This document shows positions 34,121-45,100 of a stretch of 64,000 nt of DNA, in pieces. The DNA is from Periplaneta americana (Eukaryota > Arthropoda > Insecta > Blattodea > Blattidae): NCBI RefSeq assembly GCF_040183065.1, contig NC_091120.1, forward strand, positions 22,477,708 through 22,541,707, in the 5' to 3' direction. How positions within the stretch are numbered: the stretch's first letter is position 1; each line of letters starts with the position of its first letter. Position numbers and translations under genes: made by a program. The notes under the pieces were generated by a model. The model worked only from the letters and a program-made list of their open reading frames with translations. It ran no database searches and had not been told where the DNA came from.

Positions 34121-35278
34121 CAGGGTGATTCAAAAGTCTCGCGACAAAGACTAACTCCGTTATTGGTACAGATAGCGAAAAATGGAAAGAGGAGAAAGTT
34201 GTTGGAAATAGTAGTTTTCAATCTAATGTGCTTGAATTTTCAATGTTGAATGCACAGTTGAGATTGTATTTTAGTACAACAGACATACTAGTCGCAGTGC
34301 TGCCATATTAGTGGCCTTTCAGCTAGTTTTACCGGATTTTAGATAATTATGTATTATTTAATGGAGAAAAATAGTTGACATGCAGAGTTTATTTGTTATT
34401 TAAGTTCTCACAGTGCAAAGAAACATTTCTTTGCATTGATAACATAAGAATTCAGGGGAATTTTGATTCTTGCCTGGCGGTTTTCCCTGAACTTGTATTG
34501 GCAACACTGCTAATCATCGTCATCATTGAGCGTACTCCGAATCTCACCGGTGAGCAATCCGATGGCATCACGGTGTTCCGAATTCCACTGATGACGTCAT
34601 TGATGCTCTACCGGTGTCGCACCGGTCCCATCAGCTTGCAGAGGTGGTGGCAGTCTCCATCAGCCGCCATCAGTGAATCTGATTGGTTCTTGTATAGGGT
34701 GGGAATTAGGAGACGAATGACATTGTGCACTGTTGTGTCATGGCGGTGTGTTCTGTTGTATTGTTTGTAATGAGCACAACGTAAAAACAATATGTTAATG
34801 GCTTATGAGCGAACATGTCAACGGACCAGTTATTACTACCGGTTCAAGAAATAAGTTGTTTATGATCTCTTTTCTTTGAACGAGATGGCAGTACGGAAAT
34901 TTCGCAAAATTTTGCTAGTGTAGCACAGATAACAACTTACACAGTCGCCATGACAGCCATCGATCCTTCCAGCAGTTTTGTTCCTATTCCGTTGCTGCGT
35001 GACGTCATTGTTGTCCACCGGTCCGGTGAGATTCGGAATACACTGATTTCGTAATTTACTCGATACACTACGTATCTAAAATCCGGTAAAACTAGCGGAA
35101 AATCCACTAATTTCGCAACATTTCGACTGATAGGTGTGTTGTACTAGTGTGATGGTGTATTCTACGTTGAAAATTGAAGCACATTAGATTGAAAACTACA
35201 TATTTCCAACAACTTTCCATTTTTCGCTTTCAGCATTAATAATGGAGTTTGTCTACGCAGGACTTTTGAATCACTTGG
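34121..35278. mobile_element. DNA transposon with ~230-bp terminal inverted repeats
   Basis: TA-flanked ends CAGGGTGATTCAAAAGTCTC and (reverse complement) CCAAGTGATTCAAAAGTCCT extend into long inverted arms ('gcgaaaaatggaaag', 'gttttcaatctaatgtgctt', 'ctagttttaccggattttag'). Tc1/mariner-type by target. Non-coding interior. Contains a nested MITE. Confidence 0.75.
34529..35044. mobile_element. MITE nested in the long-TIR element
   Basis: The ends AGCGTACTCCGAATCTCACCGG and (reverse complement) AGTGTATTCCGAATCTCACCGG are 22-bp terminal repeats with two mismatches. The interior is rich in 'caccggt' and 'gatgacgtca'. Flanking ATT near each side is the only hint of a target duplication. Confidence 0.6.
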
Positions 35279-35289
35279 TATATCTTCTA

Positions 35290-36020
35290 CCATTCTTGTT
35301 TCAGTATTTAATAAAACACCCGGAATACCAAAGGACTTTTTTTAATCAACCTGAAATGCGGTTGGTTATCTTTTAATCTTGAAATTACAGATTAAATTTT
35401 TTATTGTCTGATACATTTTATTACAAGTAAATAGACTGTTATTTGTATGTGTTCTGTGTAGGTGTTGTGATATGAATTACCGAGAAAGATGATAAGGAAA
35501 TAGGTAAGAAAATCAAGTAATAAAATAAAAACTTCTATTTATAATTACTGTACTTGTAATATTTTCTTTCTTAAATTCACTACTCCAAAGAAACATGATA
35601 CATTTTAATCCATGTTGTAACATACGTATCCTAGATTTTACTCCCCAGCAACAGCAATATATTGTAGGAATCAGCAGTTCCCTGAGGTTAGGATGATCCA
35701 GGAAAACAAATTGAATTTCTCTTCGTAATCATCCTTATATAGCTTATATTTCTGCATATGTATCACATGGAAGAAAGTTGAAATTGGAGCTATACATTAC
35801 AGTTCTGCAGCACCAAATCAAGCATAAGGAATAAATTTTCTCTGTGGATATGCAATTTTGTTTGTTTTTGTAATGTAACAACAACAGTTGTTTTTAAAAA
35901 TATAATGGGGTATTTTTTAAAATAAAATTTAAAAGATCAAAACACTTTCACTACCTTACATATTTTCTTGAACACTGCAATACCACTTGAACACACATGT
36001 CAAGAATTAAACATCATTTA
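35290..36020. other. Intergenic, no feature recognised
   Basis: AT-rich, nothing recognisable. Confidence 0.45.
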
Positions 36021-36023
36021 TCA

Positions 36024-36346
36024 TTAACTGCTTGAATACGGTATTTTCTGAAGCCCAGACATTGCATTCAGTATCAACTGTAGTTCAGTTTGTTGCAGTC
36101 TCAGAGATTGTCCAGCACATAATAAATCACTATTGTTTGTGGAATGTTTCAATATGTCAAGTAATTGGTGGGGTACATTACCGTTGTTCATGATGCTGCA
36201 TACAAGTACTTCGTACGCAGCTTTGATTACATGGATATTACAGAGTTTCATCATAGCACTAATTTCTTTTGATATTAAATGCTTCTGAAAAAATTCAGTT
36301 CTTTGTAACAAAAGACTGCATTCGGGTTGTGTTCCTGTTTACTTAA
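36024..36346 (-). CDS. Unrecognised protein-like open frame (possible terminal exon)
   Basis: The - strand frame reads GTQPECSLLLQRTEFFQKHL, continues through a segment rich in Leu and amphipathic helices (AAYEVLVCSIMNN, LLDILKHSTNNSD, LRLQQTELQLILNAM) and ends PYSSS with TAA at 36024-36026. It could be a last exon entered at 'aaacag|ga' (about 36346) or 'atgcag|tc'. The composition is that of a folded helical (armadillo-like?) protein and not of the surrounding repeats. I recognise no family. It lies 2.3 kb downstream of Lcch3 on the same strand. Confidence 0.3.
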
Positions 36347-37597
36347 ATCTACTGACACACGTAATATTGTTCAGTGATTTATTTGCTTTTCATTTGCTAA
36401 AATTTAACAACATAATTGCTTCGTTTGATGTAGATTAATCATTACACCTGAATACTGATAAACATAGCACTGTATTTACGGCACATATAATTTTGAGACA
36501 TCAAGAAACTCTATGAAGATTAAGAATCATTTGAAATAAATTAATAAACAGTCGTTAATTTAGTTCTGAAATTTCAGGTCCCTCATTCTAATTTTGTAAT
36601 GAAAGTTAGCTTGGATAAAATATCTTTTGTAATTCATAGTTGGATGGTTTATTACTTCTTTTTTTATTATGGGTATCTTACAGGGCTGGGCAGTATTTGA
36701 AATACATTTGTATTTTGTAATTTGTAAGGATTTTCAAAATATTTTGTATTTAAATACATAAAATTGATGTTTGTATTTCAAAACTTAAAATACTTTTTTT
36801 TTTCTTCTTGTCCTTCAAGTTTTGGATTTGGATTTGAAGAATGAACTTTGTCTTATTTGCCTGTCAATTTCAGATCTGCTAATTTTCTTGCCACAACTGA
36901 TTTCCTTAATGCCATAAAGAAATCTCCAACAACATCAAGGTTCCATCACCCAACACTTGCTGAATGTTCAGCATTATGGAATGCGTCTAGGAGACCCAAA
37001 TCCTCAGAAATTATATCAGATATCTTGAAATATTCATCAAAGTTTCCTTGCCCAACTCGATGGATTTCTGTTTATGACTCAATCTCTCAAATATTGCAAT
37101 TCAAACATGATATAAACAGGTGTAACAGAGAACTGCTCAGCTGGTTTCACACACATATTCTGTGTCCTCTTCTTATCATTTGGTGAGGCAGTGTCAGATA
37201 GCCATCTCATCTTCAATGGCAAAGGGACAACCCTGTGCACTCTAGAGAATTACCCAACAGTGAAACAAGCTTTTATAAAGTATAATACAAGTTTGTGTAC
37301 CTCTGCACCTGTAGAAAGACTGTTCTGTTTTGCAGGATTTATTCATTCACCAACAAGGGGATCCTTATCTGATAAACTTCTTGAGAAACTGTTTTTTTAA
37401 GGGAGCAGTAATTATTCATATGTAGCATAATTTCATTGCTGACTAGGAAAAGGAAGAATGTTCAGTTTGTCTTTATATAAAATTTCGAGGTAAAAATACT
37501 TTTAATGTTAATATAATATTTTAGGTTTTCAGTAATATTCTTATTTCTTTAGGTCTATATATTGTATCGAGTATTTCAAATACAAATGTATTTTGAG

Positions 37598-38360
37598 TCG
37601 TAATTCATTGATTAAAGTTCTCGTTAGCACTTTGTTAAAACCATAAAATTTACTTAGTCTTACGTTAAAAAGTGTTAAAATTGTTAAAAAAGATATATAC
37701 CTTCGACAGAGTCCCATTTCGACGCTATGTTACGTCATCCTCAGTGTCTCTTGAACCACTGGTGATCTTGACTCTACGATGTGCATTTGTCGATGGTAGG
37801 GGTGGGGGTATGTTCCTCCTATGGTGGGGGCTGGCTGTTGGTGTGTTATGATGTATTATGACGAATAATGTGTGTGTATTGAACTGCAATTGTGTGTTAA
37901 GTATATATTGTGGGTATGCTATTGTATTCTTATATATTTCGTACTGTTCTAGGATGTTTAATTGTGAACTTTTTGGTGTGATGTGTAAAATTTCCATATC
38001 TGTTTCTATATTATTGTAGTCATGATTATTGTTGATAATGTGGTCTGCATAATTTGATGTGATGTAGGGTTTGGTTATAGCTTTAATATGTTCATTATAT
38101 CTTGTATGAAAGGATCTTCCTGTCTGTCCTATGTAAAAATGTGGGCAACTATTGCATTTCAATTTGTAAACTCCAGTTGAATTATATTTATTTGAATGTT
38201 TAATGTGATTATTTAGGTATTTCTGTGTTGTATTATTTGTTTTGTATGCTATCTTGTATTTTAGTTTTCTGAATGAAGTTGCAATTTTGTCTGTCGAAGG
38301 TATATACTTTTTTTTAACAATTCTAACACTTTTTAACGTAAGACTAAGTAAATTTTATGG
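37598..38360 (-). mobile_element. Penelope-like element (PLE) 1, GIY-YIG end, with inverted flanks
   Basis: A 763-bp insertion marked by the 9-bp duplication TATTTTGAG (37589-37597, 38361-38369). The - strand codes KCNSCPHFYIGQTGRSFHTRY NEH, the GIY-YIG-type endonuclease (catalytic Tyr-Ile-Gly ... Arg) found at the C-terminus of PLE proteins, then ILEQYEIYK. The RT part is missing (5'-truncated). Segments 37641-37709 and 38291-38360 are reverse complements of each other, the inverted terminal arrangement known for PLEs. A hammerhead-like core lies at 37705-37748. Confidence 0.85.
37705..37748 (-). ncRNA. Hammerhead-like ribozyme core, PLE 1
   Basis: On the - strand: stem I GACA, core CTGAGGA, one extra T, stem II GACG / CGTC around an 8-base loop, GAAA, a short region, U-C at the cleavage position, then TGTC closing stem I. 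The order of paired and conserved elements is that of a type I hammerhead. PLEs are known to carry hammerheads. The base between CTGAGGA and stem II is non-canonical, so activity is not assured. Confidence 0.55.
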
Positions 38361-38624
38361 TATTTTGAGTATTTGAAATACAAATGTATTTTGGTTAATT
38401 TTTTTAAAGTATTTTGTATTTCAAATACAATTTTTTTAAGTATTTTGTATTTGTATTTCAAATACTTGGATATCAGTATTTTGCCCAGCCCTGGGTATCT
38501 ATGTGACGAATGTGAACCAAAAACAGCACTTGAGGCACATTGTATATAGTGCTGTCATATAACACCTTATTGTAGTAAATGTCATATTTGTGGACACATT
38601 TCACACGACATTCACCGGTAGTCT

Positions 38625-39109
38625 TTACTTTTGATCATTTGCTGAAGGAAGTACATAGAAGATCCAGTATGCTGCATTAAATATCATAAATGATAATGGG
38701 AAGATAATTCTTGAATATTTATCTATTACGTTAACATCTTTAATCTTTGGCATGGATGCACGGATAGCAGAAGCTCCTCTTTTTAGCGCGTGGAAAACTT
38801 TGGGTTTACTGTGATGGTGAAGATGACTTCTGGATCCTCGGAAGCGTAGACCGCCGCCGGACCGGACAGGAAAGGAGTATCCACCTGCGGCACGGTTCAT
38901 ACGGAAGCTCGGTGGGAATTTGGCCGGGTCCAGCCCTTCTGCAGAAGACGTGGAGTAATTACGACTGTTGTGCCGGTTGCGGATGGATGGGATAGGAGAC
39001 ATGCGCAGATCCTGCAGTTCTATGATTTCCTGCTGCTGGTCGGGCGCAGCTCCAGCTGTTGCTGTAGCAAAACCATCTGTTGTTGTGGTTACCGTCATGG
39101 ATTTTGAAC
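38625..39109 (-). CDS. Lcch3: Lcch3 exon E (cytoplasmic loop, M4, stop)
   Basis: Acceptor 'tctctcaacag|gtt'. Encodes [13 protein letters not shown] ... [16 protein letters not shown] ... [14 protein letters not shown] ... [20 protein letters not shown] and M4, ending SANDQK before the stop at 38625-38627. A hAT element begins 130 bp downstream, so the 3' UTR probably includes transposon sequence. Confidence 0.93.
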
Positions 39110-42100
39110 CTGTTGAGAGATATTAAACCATCTATCCCTCCAAAAGATTGTTTTTATTAACAAGTGTTTGCATGGATTTTAAGACAAGTGAATGAATATC
39201 GGTATATTTTAATTTTAATAATTAATATAACTCTAGAATCTAGAATGAATATACGAATACAGTAGAACCCACGATTTAACGGACATGTTTTAAAATCTCT
39301 ATTTCTAGATTGTTTTAGGCAGTTTCGATCATGAACCAACATGATTACAAAGAAGAGCTAAACACAATCAAATACATAGCACAAGAAAACGGATACAACC
39401 CCAACATAATAGACAATATAATACGAAAGACAAAACACAATCACAAAAAAATAATACAACACAAACACAAGAACACAAAAAATACATCACACTATACTTG
39501 TTTTTTTGAAAGATGGGACATGACAGTTAAGCGGCCGAGCTTGGAACTACAGTGCCATGTTGCCAATATGGACTACTACGCTGCCAGTTGATGGAAGCTA
39601 GCATTTGTCGTTAAGATGGCTGACGTTAAAACATTCATTGAAAATTGACGCGAAGGCAAGAAAACAATATAAAAATCGACAGAATCAAAGACGAAACGTA
39701 CCAATGCTAACATTGTATGCACAATAAATGTCGCCAAGAGAGCTATTAAGCACTCGCCACGTAGGAATTGTAAGTTTGGCAACTCAACCGTTGTTACCAT
39801 AGCAACAGGCCAACGAGTTAGAAATAGTCTTCTCTTTCTAACTCGTTGCAACAGGCTACCACGCTATGTGACATTCAGTTGTTTTTCCGATCGCAACGCT
39901 CCTGTCATGTCCCATCTTTAAAAAAAAAAACATACGCTATAACATACGAAAACAAAAACACACACAAGATTGCAACCTCATTCAAGAAATTAAATTACAG
40001 CATCGCATACAGAACAAATAATACACTACAAAAACATCTCAACACACAAACAACACAAACAAATACAACCACACAGGCGTATACAAACTCAAATGTAACA
40101 CCTGTAACAACTTCTACATAGGACAGGCAGGCAGATCATTTCAAACACGTTACAAAGAACATATCACAGCCATAACAAAATTACGAAACACCTCCACATA
40201 TGCAGAACATGTCACAAATGCTAACCACACCTACAGAGACATCAACACAGACATGGAAATTCTACACATCCAACCAAAAAGCCAGAAACTAAATACACTA
40301 GAACAATACGAAATATACAGACAGACACACAGAAACACATCGAAATGAAATTCTCAACATACAACTCAATTTCAGAACACACACACTCTTTGACTCCAAA
40401 TTACACTACACAAACACACCCCCACAGGAAAGAAAACAAAAGGCGCCTAGACCAGCATCAACCAGTTCTGAAGAAGGCCCATAACAGGCCGAAACATGTT
40501 AACCAGGTACGATAGAATTTAACACGAGAAAGACAATTATAATAGATATTCCGAAGTGATATAGTGTTGAAAGTTGTGTAATCAAGATGTATAATAAAGA
40601 AACAGCATGCAGTTGGAAAGCAGCTGAAGATCAATGCTTTCTTCATTCAGTGTACTGGTTCACAGCAAGCTTCTGCCAGTAAATAAAGTGCTTGCATATT
40701 CTTTTGAACCATCAATGACTAACAAATGATTTTTTTATCACTAAAACAGTCTGTAAAGTGTTTTTTATTACAGTACTCTATTTATAATCGGACCCTAATA
40801 CTGTATAGTGTTTCATATTAAAATAGTAATACACTGTACTGTACTGTGGTGTTAAAATTTCAGTGTTGTATTATAAAATATTACCCTTTAAAAATTCGCG
40901 ATTTAACGGACACCCCTTAGCCCCTATTAAGGCTGGTTCACAATAAACCGGGAACGGAAACGACAACGAGAACGGAAATAATGTTAAAATAAATGTATTT
41001 AAATGTGAGCATTCGCAATAGTTAATTGTGAATCCTCACATTTAAATATATTTATTTTAACAATATTTCCGTTCTCGTTCCCATTGTCGTTTCTGTTCCC
41101 GGTTTATTGTGAACCAGCCTTTAGTCTGTTAAATCGAGGGCTTACTGTATATGAATGTGATTGTGTGAGTATATCTTTTTTCTTCTTCTAAATCAATATA
41201 GCTTTGTTCTGTATTACAGTAAAACTTTTCTTAACAACCACCTGTACTAAGCGACCACTTTGGGTTGCCAGATATTGAAAACATTAATACGAGAGATTTA
41301 CAAATCATACTTTCATTATTAGTTCAGTTGAATAACTGCCACTTATATTAGTTCGTTTATTATTCATAAATGAAAAAACACACCCAGTATATGCATTCGA
41401 TTATGGAATAATCATGACAAACCACAAAAGAGTTTTTAAATTTGGCACATCGATTCGTCTAGCTCGACATTGAGGAAAAATTGCCACACACCTTCTGACA
41501 AATATTACCAGCAAAATAAACATTACAATTTAAAATATCCTTCACAAAACAAAACAGTCGTATAAATCATTTCATTTAATTCTAGTTGAAACAATTCAAC
41601 ATATTCTTCCTTTCATTAAAATTTATGTTTCTATTTAAAAAAAAAAAAAGTGAATTACTGGACATGTTCTGTATCATACGTTCAAATTCTTAGTTAAATA
41701 AGGAAGTAAAGTGCTATAAATTTAGTAAAATTATTTTCAGTCTGCTTTTACATTAATGCCTAATAAATTTAGAACCTTTTGAATAGTAAATAATTGATTA
41801 AATGGCGTTCTTACTCGTGTTAATTATGTAAGCATGTGTGGCTTACAGCTGTTTCGGTGCTACTTGGCATCAACCTCAGAGCCTACTAGATCTCGGCGCT
41901 ATCTCAACTTCGCTGCCTGTTGTGTGGATGCGTTCGTGTGATGAAGAGTTGTGCCAAATAATGTGTGTGTTCTTAAATTGATCTGTGTGTTGAGAATTTG
42001 ATTAGGGTGTGTTTTAGTGTGTCTGTATATTTCATATTGTTCTAGTGTGTTGAGTTCTTTGTTTTTGGGTTGTATGTGTAGGATTTCCATGTCTGTATTT

Positions 42101-45100
42101 ATGTTATTGTATGTGTGGTTGGCATTAGTTATGTGTTCGGCACACACTAAAACACACCCTAGTCAAATACTCAACACACAGATCAATTTCAGAACACACA
42201 CACTATTTGACACAACTCTTCATCACACGAACGCACCCACACAACAGGCAGCGAAGTTGAGATGACGCCGAGACACAGAAGGCTCTGAGGATGGTGTCAA
42301 GTAGCACCGAAACAGCTGTAAGCCGCACATGCTTACATAATTAACACGAGTAAGATCGCCATGTAATCAATTATTTATATTCAAGTGTTAAAAGTAGTGT
42401 ACGAAAGATTCAACATGGAAAACAAATTGACTAGAGCATTAATGCGGGAGCTGTGATACGGTGTCGCTGAGCCATGTGGATCTGAGTGTGCGCAAGAAGC
42501 GGCATAAGTAGCAACGATTTTCAAGTCAGTATATTTCGTAGACGAGGAAAAAGTGAAACGAATGACTATCACCACGTTTCTTAATGAACGAAAATTGCAG
42601 TTTAATTAAATTCAAGCTGCACGATCTGGGACGGTTCCCTTGTAAGTTTTGCAATTATTTTTAGAAACAAAGACGATTTCCCACTAAATAAAAATAAATA
42701 CTGTAATGCAAAATGGCAAAGGGTTAATTCCATGACATTACTAGGGCCGTGACATCGGTATATTTGTATTAATTTGAGGTGAACATACGACACCGGACAG
42801 AATGTAGTCGACGTGTTTCAAGTACAGCAGCGGAATCGAATTTGACACACGCCTAAGCAAGCACGTTCCGTGTTTTGTATACGATTATTACGTATTATAA
42901 AATCAAGACAATACAATCATTCTATATAGTATATAAGGGTTAATATCGGAAAAGTCTAAAATGCTGGTGAGGTTGAGAAATCATACTTAAATTGCCACAA
43001 ATGTGGTACAACATAAGTCTGAAAAGATGTTTTTTTTTGTTTTGTTTAATATTTAGAGTTTTGCATTACAGTTTTAGAATGCCTATGACGTACAATTTTG
43101 CTTTCCCTATATTTAACTGTTACATTAATTTATTTATCACATCTATTTCGTACCTTACTTTTCTTGCATGTTGTTTGCCTGGTTTCGGTTCCTTCTGCAA
43201 TAAACAACAATATTCATTTTCAAAGTTTCAAATGAAAATGTCCCCCGAGTGTCGGATAGTATAACCTTGTATGCGGAAAAACTGCGTTCAACATCGGCTG
43301 AAACCAAGGGCGCATATGTAAAATATTTCACATCATCCATTTCTACATCAAGTTTATAACAATCGCACTTGTCATTTGACAAAACTCTTGCAATTTTGCA
43401 TAATGTATTGAAGCCACAGTTTTTTGTATTACTGTGTTTATTTTCGCACACACCTTTTTGCTTATATTATCATACTCCATATACGTTTTTGGCATTCCAA
43501 AACTATAAGGCAAAACTCTAAATATTAAACAAAAAAAAAACATATTTCCAGACTTACGTTTTACCACATTTGCGACAATTTAAGTATGATTTCCAACAAT
43601 TATTCTCAACCTCAACAGCATTTTAGATCTTTCCGATGTTAACCCCTATATACAATGATTGTAGTGGCTTGATTTTATAATACGCGATAATCGTATACGA
43701 AACACGGAACGTACTTGCTTAGGGGTGTGTCAAATTCGTTTCCGCTGCCTGTACTTGAAACACGTCCACTACATTCTGTCCGGCGTCGTATGTTCACCTT
43801 CATACTAATACAAATATACCGATGTTAAGGCCCTAGACATTACTGTCATTGAACATCTTCAAACCTCTGTTACCTAGACGTTAATATCTAAATGGCTTAA
43901 GGTTATATGTACTTGAACGACCATAAATATTGTCAGAAAATGCAGGCTCTAAATTTCTAAAATTTTATAAGAAAATAAACTCACAATTGGACAAAAATTA
44001 CAAGGTACCACAATAAAACTTATTAGAACTTAAATATCTGACAAAAATATAAAAAAAGGTTACTAATAATATTTTTCAAACCAGTTTTATCAAAGTACGA
44101 AAGAAACAAAATAATTCTGCAGTTACAACATTTGGTAACAATAACATTGTTATGGTCTCTCTGACATCTTTAATATTTTATGCTCGACCATGCCGAAATG
44201 TAGTAATTATACACCTGGTAGCAGTCCTTTAATGCATGTCATTAAAGTACACCTACTCATTAAAGTACAGGTCTTCAGCCAATCGCAAGTCAGCTTTGTA
44301 CCGTTATATCGATTATTCTCGGATATGCAATCGACAGACAATTAGCGAAAAGTCACGGAGGCTGGAAATCCAATACTGTCGTAGAAGGTTATGTTCTGTT
44401 ACTATAATAATTAGCGTTAATTGTAAATAATATTCAAATAAATTCAATTTGTCATCTCGTTTTTCAATTCTAAATCAATTTCTAGGTTATATCAGACTAA
44501 TGTTCATTCTTATTCTGTGCCAAGGTCAATGACATTCGGCCTTGGAAAAAATCAATACTTTCGCGAATGCGCACATCTCACAATTCAGGTCAGTTCGCAC
44601 ATAACCATAAAAAGACCTAATTTTCAATACTTTCAAGTTAGAAATATGGTCGAGCATAAAAAGTCGTATGAAACTTGCCTATAATGGTAATTAAGACGCT
44701 CATACGATCATACTTGCGTCTTAATTACTACCATTATAGGCTCATTGCATAATGTACTATTTTCTGCATGTAGTAAACACTTATTTCTAAAAAGTAGACT
44801 ACTCTCAGACATGTAGAGTTGTTTATTTTAATACAATTAAATTTTTTATTTGTCGTATATAAAATATATTACAATTTGCATAATGTTTGGTGCCCTAATT
44901 CTTCTATTTTCAAAGAAATGGGCATTATTGTAGTCTGTCTTTCGCATAAATGCATGTTAAATCAGTGTACAAAATTTAAGAATTCTATCTCTAATGGTTG
45001 TGGAGTTATGAAATAATATGTGTGAAAATTTTCAAATGTTGGAAAATTTAATTTAACGTAAAAAGTGAATTCTAAAAAATTTTTATTAGTAATCTTTTTT

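Larger units (their letters stand above)
36681..38493 (+). mobile_element. hAT element with transposase C-terminus, split by a PLE
   Basis: Ends CAGGGCTGGGCAGTATTTGA and (reverse complement) CAGGGCTGGGCAAAATACTG, with GGTATCT[T/A] next to each (approximate 8-bp duplication). The + strand frames 36848-37186 and 37191-37400 encode a hAT transposase C-terminus, including PCPTRWISVYDSI and the dimerisation block LCTSAPVERLFCFAGFIHSP TRGSLSD. One frameshift near 37.19 kb and a missing N-terminus make it dead. Confidence 0.85.
39318..40600 (+). mobile_element. Penelope-like element 2 (RT end plus GIY-YIG), interrupted
   Basis: The left part encodes [25 protein letters not shown], the segment between RT and endonuclease in PLE proteins. 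After a 412-bp insertion it continues [30 protein letters not shown] and, after a frameshift near 40.06 kb, [29 protein letters not shown] (GIY-YIG) and [12 protein letters not shown]. 5'-truncated. The 3' region carries a hammerhead-like core at 40465-40503. The right limit is approximate. Confidence 0.8.
39260..41147. mobile_element. Pogo-like MITE containing a PLE and a Harbinger-like MITE
   Basis: The ends CAGTAGAACCCACGATTTAA and (reverse complement) CAGTAAGCCCTCGATTTAAC are flanked by TA, as in pogo elements. Its own interior (about 40.6-40.92 kb) is AT-rich and non-coding. Two younger elements sit within it. Lies in the Lcch3 intron before the last exon. Confidence 0.75.
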
